Source: Roseiarcus sp050013915 (GTDB taxonomy: Bacteria > Pseudomonadota > Alphaproteobacteria > Rhizobiales > Beijerinckiaceae). From it: a stretch of 64,000 nt of DNA. Position numbers and translations under genes: made by a program. Position 1 is the first letter of the stretch. Each line of letters starts with the position of its first letter. The notes under the pieces were generated by a model that was not told the DNA's origin, made no database searches, and saw only the letters and a program-made list of their open reading frames with translations. The stretch is from the NCBI GenBank assembly GCA_050013915.1, contig JBEKEI010000001.1, positions 1 to 64,000 of the forward strand, in the 5' to 3' direction. Below, in pieces: positions 55,955 to 64,000 of this stretch.

Positions 55955-57535
55955 GTGTCCGATCAGAGCGCCGCCCAGACCTATCCGCACGTCCCGATCG
56001 GCGAAATGCTGCGCAAGATCCGCGCCGACAATTCCGGCCGCGGGCAGAAGCGCGTCGTCGTCCTCGGCGCCGGCGTCGCCGGGCTCGTGGCGGGCTACGA
56101 GCTCCAGCAACTCGGCCACACCGTGACCGTTCTGGAAGGCAGCGCCCGGACCGGCGGGCGGATCCTGACCCATCATTTCAAGGACGGCAGCTACAACGAA
56201 CTCGGCGCCATGCGCGTGCCGCGCTCGCATGATTACACCAATCACTACATCGACCAGATGGGCCTGTCGCCGCGGCTGATCCCGTTCGTCAACGCCGTCG
56301 ACCAGAACTTCCTCGACATCCACGGCGTCATCTGCCGCGCCAGGGACAGTCGCGCGCGCGTCTATCCGCGTTTCGGCCTGCCGGAGACCGCGCCCGAACC
56401 GGCGGGCGCCTATCCGCAGGACCCGGGCGGGGCGATTTTCGGCTGGGTCCTCGCCAACGCGATCGCGCCGCTGACCCCGGCGGAGATCGACAGCCTGTTC
56501 AAGGGCGAGCCGGACACCGATCGCCTGCGCGCGCTCGACAGCCTCGCGCTCGGCGCTTTCCTCGACGCCGCGCTGCCGCCGGCGGTCAAGCAGCTCGTCG
56601 GCGCCTACACCAGCCTCGCGGTCTGGTTCGACAAGGCGGTGACCATGTTCATCCGCGACACGATCGTCGGCACCTCGAACTATCTGATGACCCTGTCGGG
56701 CGGGATGAGCCAGCTGCCCGAACGCCTGCAGGCGCGGCTCGCGCCCGGCACGGTGCGGCTGGAGCATGAGGTGACGCGGATCGCGCTCGGCGGCCCCGCC
56801 ACGGTCACGATCGGCTATCGCGGCCCGGCGGGGCGCGAGACGATCGAGGCCGACTACGTCCTGTGCACGCTGCCGTTCGGCGTGCTGCGGCGCACCACGC
56901 TCGAAGGCTTCAGCTACGGCAAGATGCTGGCGATCAGCCAGATGGCCTATGCCGCCTCGACCAAGGTGATTCTCGACTGCAAGACCCGCTTCTGGCAGTC
57001 GAAATATGGCATCTACGGCGGCGCCTCGATCTCCGACGGGATCCAGCGGCAGACCTATTATCCGATGGATCACCTGACGGTCGAGCGCGGCGCGGTCGCG
57101 ACCGGCGCCCTGGCCGGCATCCACTCCCGGCCGGCCCATTCCGAGCGCGTCGCCCCGTCGGCGGCCGCGAACGCCGAGGCGCCCGGCGCGCTGCTCGGGG
57201 CCTATTGCTGGGGGTCGGACGCGGAACGGCTCGGCCTGCTGACCCCCAACGAGCGGGCCGACGCGGTTCGGCGCGGCGTCGCGCGGTTCCATCCTGAAAT
57301 ACTCGACGACAATGTCGTCGTCGACGCCGCGTCGATCGACTGGCAGACGAATCGCTGGTCGGCCGGCGCGTTCGCGTTCCTGCTGCCGGGCCAGCTCGGC
57401 TCGATATTCCTCGACGGAAAGAAATCCGAGGGGCGCGTCTACTTCGCCGGCGAGCATTGCTCGACCGACCAGGCCTGGATCCAGGGCGCGCTGATCGCCT
57501 CGCTCGAGGCCGTCGACGAGATCGTGAGCGTTTGA
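55955..57535 (+). CDS. FAD-dependent L-amino-acid oxidase-like enzyme 1
   Basis: A 526-residue flavoenzyme of the amine oxidase family. The FAD motif is GAGVAG at residues 38-43, with EGSARTGGR after it. ELGAMRVPRSH at 82-92 matches the substrate loop of L-amino-acid oxidases such as RebO and VioA. The C-terminal FAD block is GRVYFAGEHCSTDQAWIQGAL. No signal peptide, so it is cytoplasmic. It would oxidise an amino acid to the imino or 2-oxo acid with H2O2. First gene of a four-gene operon; GTG start after an AGGGGAG site. Confidence 0.88.
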   Translation: MSDQSAAQTYPHVPIGEMLRKIRADNSGRGQKRVVVLGAGVAGLVAGYELQQLGHTVTVLEGSARTGGRILTHHFKDGSYNELGAMRVPRSHDYTNHYIDQMGLSPRLIPFVNAVDQNFLDIHGVICRARDSRARVYPRFGLPETAPEPAGAYPQDPGGAIFGWVLANAIAPLTPAEIDSLFKGEPDTDRLRALDSLALGAFLDAALPPAVKQLVGAYTSLAVWFDKAVTMFIRDTIVGTSNYLMTLSGGMSQLPERLQARLAPGTVRLEHEVTRIALGGPATVTIGYRGPAGRETIEADYVLCTLPFGVLRRTTLEGFSYGKMLAISQMAYAASTKVILDCKTRFWQSKYGIYGGASISDGIQRQTYYPMDHLTVERGAVATGALAGIHSRPAHSERVAPSAAANAEAPGALLGAYCWGSDAERLGLLTPNERADAVRRGVARFHPEILDDNVVVDAASIDWQTNRWSAGAFAFLLPGQLGSIFLDGKKSEGRVYFAGEHCSTDQAWIQGALIASLEAVDEIVSV

Positions 57536-57596
57536 TGGACGACGCCGGCGCCCGCTGGCGCGGGTTCAGGATCGCCGAATCCAGGGGAGCCAGACG

Positions 57597-59186
57597 ATGA
57601 GCGACGATTCCAGCGCGATCGATTGTGCGATCGTCGGCGGCGGCATGGGCGGCGTCTATTCCGCCTGGCGGCTCGCGACGGCGCCCGACAGCAAGTTTCC
57701 GGCGCGCGGCGTCCATCTCTTCGAGATGAGCGAGCGCATCGGCGGCCGCCTCTATACGGTCCGGCTGCCCGGCATGCCGCATGTCCCGCTCGAGCTCGGC
57801 GGCATGCGAATCATGAAGTCGCAGCCGATCATCTGGAGCCTCATTCACCAGCTCGGCTTCGCGCCGGTCCCGTTTCCGATGGGCGGCCCCGGCAATCTCG
57901 TCTATCTGCGCGGCCGGCGCTTCGCCCAGTCCGCCTTCGCCGACCCCGCCGCCGTGCCCTACGACCTGGCGCCCTGGGAGCGCGGCCTTGCGCCGTCCGG
58001 CCTCGTCGTCCACGCGATTTCGAAGCTCATTCCCGGCGCCACCGAAATGACCAACGCGCAGCTGCGCGCGGCCTGCCAGGTCACTGAGCTCAACGGCTTT
58101 CCGCTGCGCCAGCACGGCTTCTGGCAAGTCCTTCTCAACACGCTGAGCGTCGAGGGCTACAATCTGGCGCTCGCCGGCGGCGGCTTCAACACCGTGCTGA
58201 CCAACTGGAACGCCGCCGAGGCGATTCCCTGGTACATGGAGGACTGGTCGAACAATCCCGACGAGACGCAATATTACAGCCTGCCCGAAGGCTACGAGGC
58301 GCTGCCCTGGCGGCTGCGCGACCGCTTCGAAGCGGCGGGCGGCGCCGTGCATACGGGCCGCGAATTGATCGCCTTCAGGCACAACCGCGAGGGCCAGTTC
58401 GATCTGACCTTCCACGATTCGGCGACCGGCGAGGACGCTCGGGTCACGGCGCGCCGGCTGGTGCTGGCGATGCCGCGCCGCGCGCTCGAGCTGCTCGCCG
58501 GCCACGCTCCGGACCGCCACGCCGCCAGCCCCTTCTTCGACCAGGACGGGGTGAGGGACCTGATCGGCGCGGTCACCGGCCGCACGCTCTACAAATTCGC
58601 GCTCGGCTATCCCGAACCCTGGTGGCGGCAGCTCGGCCTGCAATCGGGCGAATCGATCTCGGACCTCCCGCTGCGCCAGGTTTATTATTTCGGCACGGAA
58701 GGCGACCAGAAGGGCGCCGATCCGCGCAACCGAAACTCGCTGATCGTCGCCTCCTACACCGACGGCGTCTCCGTGAACTATTGGGAGGGGGTGCGGCGCA
58801 GCGGGCCCGATTTCGCCGGCGCGGCCAATCCGTTCGTCATGCCGGGGGATGTCCGGGACAAGCCGACGGTCAGCGCGCTGATGGTCGCCGAGGGCCACCG
58901 CCAGCTCTGCGAACTGCACGGCCTGCCCGGCGTGGCGCCGCCCTACGCCGCCGCGTTCCATGACTGGGGCGACGATCCCTATGGCGGCGGCTGGCATTCC
59001 TGGAACATCGGCGTCGACACGCCGGAGGCGATGAAGAAGATCGTCAAGCCGACGCCGGACTACGAAGTCTACATCTGCGGCGAATCCTACTCGACCTATC
59101 AGGGCTGGGTCGAAGGCGCGCTGCAAACCGCCGAGATGATGCTGACCGGCCATTTCGGCCTCGCCGCGCCGCCGTCCGCGCCATGA
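57597..59186 (+). CDS. FAD-dependent amine/L-amino-acid oxidase-like enzyme 2
   Basis: A 529-residue flavoenzyme distantly related to the previous one and not a recent duplicate. FAD motif GGGMGG at 14-19, MSERIGGRLY, ELGGMRIMKSQ at 66-76, and the C-terminal ICGESYSTYQGWVEGALQTAEMM. The middle is distinct, with many Trp (NIGV, WEGV, WYMEDW segments). Starts 61 bases after gene 1 with GGGGAG before the ATG. A second oxidation or desaturation in the same pathway is the likely role. Confidence 0.86.
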   Translation: MSDDSSAIDCAIVGGGMGGVYSAWRLATAPDSKFPARGVHLFEMSERIGGRLYTVRLPGMPHVPLELGGMRIMKSQPIIWSLIHQLGFAPVPFPMGGPGNLVYLRGRRFAQSAFADPAAVPYDLAPWERGLAPSGLVVHAISKLIPGATEMTNAQLRAACQVTELNGFPLRQHGFWQVLLNTLSVEGYNLALAGGGFNTVLTNWNAAEAIPWYMEDWSNNPDETQYYSLPEGYEALPWRLRDRFEAAGGAVHTGRELIAFRHNREGQFDLTFHDSATGEDARVTARRLVLAMPRRALELLAGHAPDRHAASPFFDQDGVRDLIGAVTGRTLYKFALGYPEPWWRQLGLQSGESISDLPLRQVYYFGTEGDQKGADPRNRNSLIVASYTDGVSVNYWEGVRRSGPDFAGAANPFVMPGDVRDKPTVSALMVAEGHRQLCELHGLPGVAPPYAAAFHDWGDDPYGGGWHSWNIGVDTPEAMKKIVKPTPDYEVYICGESYSTYQGWVEGALQTAEMMLTGHFGLAAPPSAP

Positions 59187-59227
59187 CGGCGGCCGCGCCG
59201 CCGCGATCGCCGCAAGGAGCCAGAGCC

Positions 59228-61039
59228 ATGCTTCAGAAGACCCGGACCAGCCTCGACGCCGCGACCGGACGCGCCGTCTGCGACCTGCTGCTCGACTATC
59301 TCAAGCTCGAAGGCGTCACCCACATTTTCGGGATTCCGGGCGGCGGGATCATGTACATGCTCGAAGCGCTGCGCCTGCGAGAGCACGAGTTCACCTATGT
59401 CGTCGCCAGGCAGGAGACCGGCGCCGCCTATATGGCCGACGGCCTGCATCGCGCGACGGGCGGGCTCGGCGTCGTCCTCGTCACCACCGGCCCTGGAGCC
59501 ACCAACGCCGTCACCGGGGTCATGAACGCGCAATCGGATCACTCCGCAGTCCTTGTCATCACCGGCGAGGTCGCCGAAAGCTATTTCGGCAAGGGCTATC
59601 TGCAGCAGGGCGTCGACGGCGCGCTCGACGTCACCGCGATCTATCGCAACGCCGCATCCTACAGCGCGATGATCGCCAATCCCGACGATTTCGCGATCCT
59701 GTTCCCGCAGGCGCTGCGCAGCGCGCTTTCGCTCCCCTTCTCGGCCGCCCATATCAGCCTGCCGGTCGACGTGTCGAATCTGGCGCCGTCGACGCCGGTG
59801 GCGGTCCCGCGCCGGACCGAGGCCTATCGCACCGTTCCCCGCGCGAGCGATCCGGCGCGCGCGCGCGAGGCGCTCGCGCTGTTGACCGCAGCGCACCGGC
59901 CGGCCATCCTGATCGGCAATGGCTGCCGCTTTCCGCTGCGCGGCGAGCGGCTCGCGCGCTTCGCCGAGGTCGTCGCGCGGTTCGGCATTCCGGTCATGAC
60001 GACGCCCGACGGCAAGGCGATCTTCCCCGAGACCCATCCGCTGTCGCTGCGCAATTACGGCCTTGCCGGCTGCCTGTGGCCCTCGTGCTATCTGGGCGCC
60101 CTGCAGCCGGCCGGAGCGCCGGCCGGGCCGCCCTATGACGCCCTGATGGTGCTGGGCTCCGGCCTCGGCAGCCTGGCGACGAGCAACTGGAATGCGCTGT
60201 TGAAGCCGGCGGGCCCGCTGATTCAAGTCGACGCCGACCCCGCGGCGATCGGGCGCGCGTTCGAGCTCGAGCTCGGCGTCGTCGCCGATCTCGCCGAATT
60301 CATCGACGATTTCTGCGCGCTTTCCGATTCATTCACGCCGGACGCGGCCGCAGTGGCGCAGCGCGAGCGCTATGTCGCCTGGATCAAGGACGCCTGGCCG
60401 CCCTGGTACGATCCGGAAAAGCGGCGCTCGGACGCCGCCCCGATCCTGCCCCAGGCGGCGATGCGGATCATCCAGGACTGCGCGCCGCGGGGCGCCAACA
60501 TTTTCGTCGACTGCGCCAATTGCGTCGGCTGGACGCTCAACTATCTCGCGATCGACCCGCCGACCCGGCTGCACCTGTCGCTCGACATGGGTCCGATGGG
60601 TTTCGGCGTCTGCAGCGTGATCGGCGGCAAGATCGGCGCCCCGGACAGCGCGTGCCTGGCCGTCACCGGCGACGGCGCGTTTCTTATGCACGGGACCGAG
60701 GTTTCCACGGCGGCGCAGAATCGCGTCGGCGCGATCTGGGTGGTGCTCAACGACAACGATCTGGCGATGGTCAGCCAGGGCAACCAGCACTTCTTCCCCA
60801 AGCCGGTCGAACCCTCGTGGAAGGACTATTACAAGCTCGGCGATCCCGACCTCGTGGCGTTTTCGCGCAGCCTCGGCGCGGAGGCCTGCCGCGCCGCGAG
60901 CCCCGCCGAACTGCGCGAGGCGCTCGGGCGTGCGATCGTCAACGCCGACCGCGACCGCCGGCCGCAGGTGATCGTCGTCGGAATCGATCGCGACGAGATC
61001 CCGCCGTACTACCGGACGGCCCCGACCGCTTCGCCATAG
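59228..61039 (+). CDS. Acetolactate-synthase-like ThDP-dependent enzyme
   Basis: A 603-residue thiamine diphosphate enzyme. The catalytic Glu63 is in ARQETGAAYMADG, which activates ThDP. The cofactor motif starts GDGAFLMHG at about 481 and ends about 30 residues on at VVLNDND. The central domain binds a nucleotide-like fold. Such enzymes decarboxylate 2-oxo acids and join them to an acceptor, fitting the product of the oxidases. The ATG at 59228 has a perfect AAGGAG site; an ATG at 59183 overlaps the previous stop and is the alternative. No regulatory subunit gene is nearby, so it is not housekeeping IlvB. Confidence 0.9.
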   Translation: MLQKTRTSLDAATGRAVCDLLLDYLKLEGVTHIFGIPGGGIMYMLEALRLREHEFTYVVARQETGAAYMADGLHRATGGLGVVLVTTGPGATNAVTGVMNAQSDHSAVLVITGEVAESYFGKGYLQQGVDGALDVTAIYRNAASYSAMIANPDDFAILFPQALRSALSLPFSAAHISLPVDVSNLAPSTPVAVPRRTEAYRTVPRASDPARAREALALLTAAHRPAILIGNGCRFPLRGERLARFAEVVARFGIPVMTTPDGKAIFPETHPLSLRNYGLAGCLWPSCYLGALQPAGAPAGPPYDALMVLGSGLGSLATSNWNALLKPAGPLIQVDADPAAIGRAFELELGVVADLAEFIDDFCALSDSFTPDAAAVAQRERYVAWIKDAWPPWYDPEKRRSDAAPILPQAAMRIIQDCAPRGANIFVDCANCVGWTLNYLAIDPPTRLHLSLDMGPMGFGVCSVIGGKIGAPDSACLAVTGDGAFLMHGTEVSTAAQNRVGAIWVVLNDNDLAMVSQGNQHFFPKPVEPSWKDYYKLGDPDLVAFSRSLGAEACRAASPAELREALGRAIVNADRDRRPQVIVVGIDRDEIPPYYRTAPTASP

Positions 61040-61081
61040 GGCTCGCCCGTCGCGTCCGCCCTCGATCAGATGGGAAGCGTC

Positions 61082-62095
61082 ATGACCAACCATGAGACCA
61101 TCGGCGTCACCGGCGTCGGCTTCGCGACGCCGGAGACGGTCCGCCGCAACGACGATCCGATCTTCGACTGGATCCGGAAGAACAATCCCGATTACGCCAA
61201 GCTGTTCCAGGGCATAGACGAACGGCGGGTGCTGGCGGCCGGCGAAACGCTCGACGCCCTGATGCTGGCGGCGGCGGCGCAGGCGCTCGACGACGCCAGT
61301 CTGTCGTCGCGCGACATCGATCTGCTGATCGGGCTCGCCTCGGTCAGCGACTATGTCACGCCCAATGCGCTGGTGAAGCTGCACAGCGATCTCGGCCTGC
61401 CCGCCCATTGCCAGGTCCTGCCGGTCGGCACCGAGTTCACGACCTTCAACGACAGCCTCGTGCTCGCCGACGCAATGATCCGCACAGGCAGCGGGATCGG
61501 CAATGTGCTGATCGCCTGCGGCTGCAACTGGACGCGTCACGTCAGCTATCACGAGGCGACCAGCATCGGCGCCGCCGACGGCGCCGGCGCCGCGATCATG
61601 GGCAGCCTCGTCGACCGCCGCCGTTTCGCCTTCGTCGACGTCGTGACCGAGACGCAGAGCAAATATTACGGCGCGATGTGGATGGGCGGTCGCGAGTCCG
61701 GCCGGATCGATCCGCCGCCGCCCTATTCGGCCGATCTCTATACGACGCCGCTGATGTATTTCGGCGCCGACGCCGCCAAGTCCTTCGCCGAGTTCGGCGA
61801 GACCGCGCCGGTCCGGGCGGTGAACCGCCTGCTGAGCCGCAACGGCGTCAGGCCCGGGGAGATCACGCTGATCTCGCATCAGACCTCGTCGGTGCTGATC
61901 GACGCCTGGGACAAGGCGATCGGACCCGGGCAGTACATCACGACGCTGAAGGACTTCGGCAACATGACGGTCGCCTCGGTGCCCGTCACCCTGGCGATGC
62001 GCCGGCGCGAGATCGCGCACGACCATCTCGTGCTGCTGACCCTCGGCATGCAGCAGCAGACTTCGGCGGTGCTGTTGCGGCGAAGAGCGGGGTGA
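61082..62095 (+). CDS. KAS III (FabH)-like protein lacking the catalytic cysteine
   Basis: A 337-residue thiolase-fold protein of the 3-oxoacyl-ACP synthase III family. By eye the block before SLVLADAMIRTG aligns with the FabH segment that carries the nucleophilic Cys, but here the residues are Thr117-Glu118-Phe119. The His (SHQTS, His266) and Asn (FGNMTVASVP, Asn294) remain. It may thus catalyse an acyl transfer, decarboxylation or condensation without covalent acyl enzyme. Last gene of the operon, 42 bases after the ThDP gene. Confidence 0.86.
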   Translation: MTNHETIGVTGVGFATPETVRRNDDPIFDWIRKNNPDYAKLFQGIDERRVLAAGETLDALMLAAAAQALDDASLSSRDIDLLIGLASVSDYVTPNALVKLHSDLGLPAHCQVLPVGTEFTTFNDSLVLADAMIRTGSGIGNVLIACGCNWTRHVSYHEATSIGAADGAGAAIMGSLVDRRRFAFVDVVTETQSKYYGAMWMGGRESGRIDPPPPYSADLYTTPLMYFGADAAKSFAEFGETAPVRAVNRLLSRNGVRPGEITLISHQTSSVLIDAWDKAIGPGQYITTLKDFGNMTVASVPVTLAMRRREIAHDHLVLLTLGMQQQTSAVLLRRRAG

Positions 62096-62422
62096 GCACG
62101 GCGGCGCCGAGGTCCGCCGCCGCATGTCGGCGGATCGGCCGGCGAAACCGGACGCGGCAACCCGCCTTGCGGCGCCGCCGCGTCCCGTCAGAGTTCCTTA
62201 ACATCTCCCGCTCAACATCATGACGAATTGAATCAAGGCGGGTCGGTCGGCCGATCGAGCGGCGGTCCCGCCAGACGGGCGTCGCGCGGGAAACGCCGAA
62301 GCGGCGTTGTTTCTGGCCGCGCCCGACGCGCGGTTGCGACCGCCGACGGCGTTCGCCGATCGAGCGGGAGCCCGGCAATTCGCAGCCGGATCGTAGTAGC
62401 GTGTTGGCGTAGAGGCGTAACG
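62096..62422. other. Region after the oxidase operon
   Basis: About 330 bases with no convincing gene. It would hold the operon end and the promoter of the following membrane protein. No clear terminator hairpin with a T run was found. Confidence 0.4.
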
Positions 62423-63046
62423 ATGAAGGACGGTGTCGAGTCGCATTCCGCGCGCCCGAAGGCGCCGCCGAAACACTCGCCGATCGCCGGGATCGACGAT
62501 GGCTCGCGCGTCGATCGCGTGCTCGCCGGATCTGGCGTACTGCTCGCGTTTTCTTCCCTCGGCTTTGCCGGCTACATGGTTGCGTCCGTCGACCACCCGC
62601 CCCAGGTGGCCGGGCTTGAATATCTGGCGATCTTTTCTCGGCCGAGCCATTTCCTGACCGCCGCCTCGGTCCGCCCTCCCGCATGGGACGCCAAGCCCGG
62701 ACCGGCGCGGATCGCGCGTTCCGTCGACATGACGCCGACCGGGTCGATTGCCGACCAGGCGAGCGCCGGCGTTCCGACCAACGGGACGGCGGCGCCGCTC
62801 GCCGTCGAGCCATCGCCGGCGCCCGCCGCCTTCGAACTCCTCTACGCCTCCGGCAGCGAAGGCGTGCTGCGGACCAGCGCCGGAATTCTCCGCCTCAGAG
62901 TCGGCGACATGCTGCCGACGTTTGGCCGGATCAATTCGATCGAGAGCGCGGGAGGCCGTTGGACCGCCCTGACCCAGAGCGGCGCACGGCTGGAATGGCG
63001 GATCGACCCAGAGACGACCGGCGCAGCCGCCGCGTCAGCGCCATGA
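62423..63046 (+). CDS. Membrane-anchored hypothetical protein
   Basis: A 207-residue protein with a cytoplasmic basic start, one membrane helix at about 35-55 (GSGVLLAFSSLGFAGYMVA), a Pro/Ala/Ser linker and a C-terminal small beta domain (LLYASGSEGVLRTSAGIL, VGDMLPTFGRINSIE, WTALTQSGARLEW). The last domain resembles the pilus/secretion PilP-like fold in pattern, but I cannot assign it. AGAGG precedes the ATG. Confidence 0.65.
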   Translation: MKDGVESHSARPKAPPKHSPIAGIDDGSRVDRVLAGSGVLLAFSSLGFAGYMVASVDHPPQVAGLEYLAIFSRPSHFLTAASVRPPAWDAKPGPARIARSVDMTPTGSIADQASAGVPTNGTAAPLAVEPSPAPAAFELLYASGSEGVLRTSAGILRLRVGDMLPTFGRINSIESAGGRWTALTQSGARLEWRIDPETTGAAAASAP

Positions 63047-63432
63047 ACGGCGGGATGCGCGTTCAGAATTGTCAACTGCCGGTTTTCTCTGCTCATCACG
63101 CGGCCGACGCCGCCCGGGCGCCGGTCGAAACCGCCCTGCCCGCGGCGATGTCTCGCCGACGATTCGCGGCGCGCGATCGACCGCCGCGGATCGGCCTGGC
63201 TTGCCGAGGCGCGCCGCGATCGGGACCCCTTCGGAGCCGCCCGTCGAGGCGCCGCAGCGCCGCCGCGCAGTCCGCGCGGCCGCCCCACGAACCGACCGAT
63301 CGCCTTGGCGGGGTCTTTTTAGCGAAGGGTAAACCCTGATTGTATCGACTTCGGCGACTGTAATGGTTTTCAGTTACACTCTGTTGAATATAAGGCGTGT
63401 CGAATTGTTTTTTGCTTTGGAGGGCCCAAGTC
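63047..63432. other. Region upstream of the CheY-like gene
   Basis: About 390 bases without a gene. The end, 63311-63420, is AT-rich (for example TGAATATAAGG) and probably holds the promoter of the next gene. A short stem followed by TTTTT near 63305-63320 may end the previous transcript. Confidence 0.4.
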
Positions 63433-63912
63433 ATGGATTATTTAGAGGCATCGCACGCTATCGTCGTCGACCGTACTTTCAGCGGCGAGGCCGGTATGCG
63501 TCTGGTTCGCCCGCTGCCGACGCGGAATACGCAAAAACTGTGCGTTCTGCTGGTGGAGGACGACGAAGCCGACTCCTATCTCATTCGCCGCGCCCTCGCC
63601 ACCATTCCGAGAGTGGGAAAGGTCGTGGTCGCCAGGGATGGAGTGGAGGCGCTCGAAATCGTCGACGACGGGTCGGCGAATCCCGATCTGGCGCTCGTCG
63701 ACCTGCATATGCCCCGCAAGGACGGCTTCGCGCTGCTGCGGGACTTCGAGACCCGGGAATCCGCCCAGTTCCTGTCGGTGGTGCTGACGTCCTCCAGGGC
63801 GGGCGCCGACGCGCTGCGTTCGCGCAAGCGCGGGGCGGTCGAGTTCCTGACCAAGCCCGACACGGTGGAGAAGATGGCCGCCGCGCTGAACCGGGTCATC
63901 GCCTACGTCTAG
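63433..63912 (+). CDS. CheY-like single-domain response regulator (Rcp1 type)
   Basis: A 159-residue receiver domain without output domain. LLVEDDEADSYLIRRAL, phospho-Asp in LALVDLHMPRKDG, LTSSRAGAD and Lys in EFLTKPD. The Rcp1 type often works with phytochrome-like or PAS histidine kinases. GGAGGG precedes the ATG. The next gene starts 41 bases later. Confidence 0.9.
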   Translation: MDYLEASHAIVVDRTFSGEAGMRLVRPLPTRNTQKLCVLLVEDDEADSYLIRRALATIPRVGKVVVARDGVEALEIVDDGSANPDLALVDLHMPRKDGFALLRDFETRESAQFLSVVLTSSRAGADALRSRKRGAVEFLTKPDTVEKMAAALNRVIAYV

Positions 63913-63952
63913 GCCGGGCGTTCGAATTTTCGCCGGCCGGTCGGATCGCTCG

Positions 63953-64000
63953 ATGACGATCCAGACGCCCGCGAAGTCCGGCGACGACGCGACCGGCGGG
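63953..64000 (+). CDS. Start of a gene continuing past the window, possibly the sensor kinase
   Basis: An ATG at 63953 opens 16 codons (TIQTPAKSGDDATGG) to the window edge. Nothing can be said of its family. CheY-like Rcp1 regulators are commonly followed by a kinase gene, which is only an expectation. Confidence 0.35.
   Translation, partial: MTIQTPAKSGDDATGG

Noticed and set aside
59228..61039. Housekeeping acetolactate synthase large subunit (ilvB).
   Set aside because: No small-subunit gene adjoins it and it is embedded in an oxidase/KAS III-like operon.

Overview
The window is high-GC DNA (codon third positions almost all G or C) that reads as a chromosome segment of an alphaproteobacterium, most likely of the order Hyphomicrobiales (Rhizobiales). 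The grounds are a DnaG-RpoD pair of alphaproteobacterial type, an EF-P/EpmA pair, a single-domain FrcA-like sugar ABC ATPase, a MutM zinc finger of CX4C form and paralogous Gly/His/Trp-rich secreted proteins. Naming a genus would be guesswork. No rRNA operon, CRISPR array, transposase or prophage was seen. RNA genes are one tRNA with anticodon CAU (30270-30345) and the RNase P RNA (about 43325-43730, minus).

Layout. 1-1934: the end of an OmpR-type response regulator and its histidine kinase. 2084-5113 (minus): a sugar ABC importer (binding protein, permease, ATPase) with a strong stem-loop between the first two genes. 5605-7867 (minus): an MDR oxidoreductase and a short 6-phosphogluconate dehydrogenase. 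7929-12411: EF-P (minus) divergent from its lysyl ligase epmA, which leads an overlapping epmA-recQ-mutM run. 13178-15681: an unusual MshEN-plus-AAA ATPase convergent with an adenosine-deaminase-like protein. 16229-22510: thrC, an M16 peptidase, a GNAT acetyltransferase and a membrane GGDEF/EAL protein. 22601-26810: dnaG (zinc ligands replaced) and rpoD. 26944-30345: a one-protein type IIG restriction-modification enzyme next to the tRNA. 31080-39813: tadA, an RluB-like pseudouridine synthase with a long basic tail, rsmD, an MttB-family methyltransferase, an SDR, a WYL regulator with a VOC protein, a 38-bp hairpin repeat and mutL. 39992-45250: two paralogous secreted proteins, ureEFG, a 65-aa membrane protein, rnpB, a PRC-barrel protein, and a hypothetical gene with an in-frame 150-bp repeat. 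45708-47172: cytochrome c' and a dihaem cytochrome c.

47281-62095 is the most novel part. A compact operon (55955-62095, plus) encodes two different L-amino-acid-oxidase-like flavoenzymes, an acetolactate-synthase-like ThDP enzyme and a ketoacyl-ACP-synthase-III-like protein that by eye has lost its nucleophilic cysteine. Beside it lie a divergent TorR/OmpR-type regulator and a 2009-residue hybrid kinase whose Ser/Thr-kinase-like domain has lost both catalytic aspartates. Upstream of the kinase gene is an orphan Ser/Asn/Gln-rich protein gene in the opposite direction. The two divergent promoter regions share the inverted repeat TGAAC-N4-GTTCA, which suggests one regulon: the kinase and regulator sense a signal and control a small-molecule pathway starting from an amino acid. 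The chemistry is inferred. The window ends with a membrane-anchored hypothetical protein, a CheY-like regulator and the first codons of another gene.
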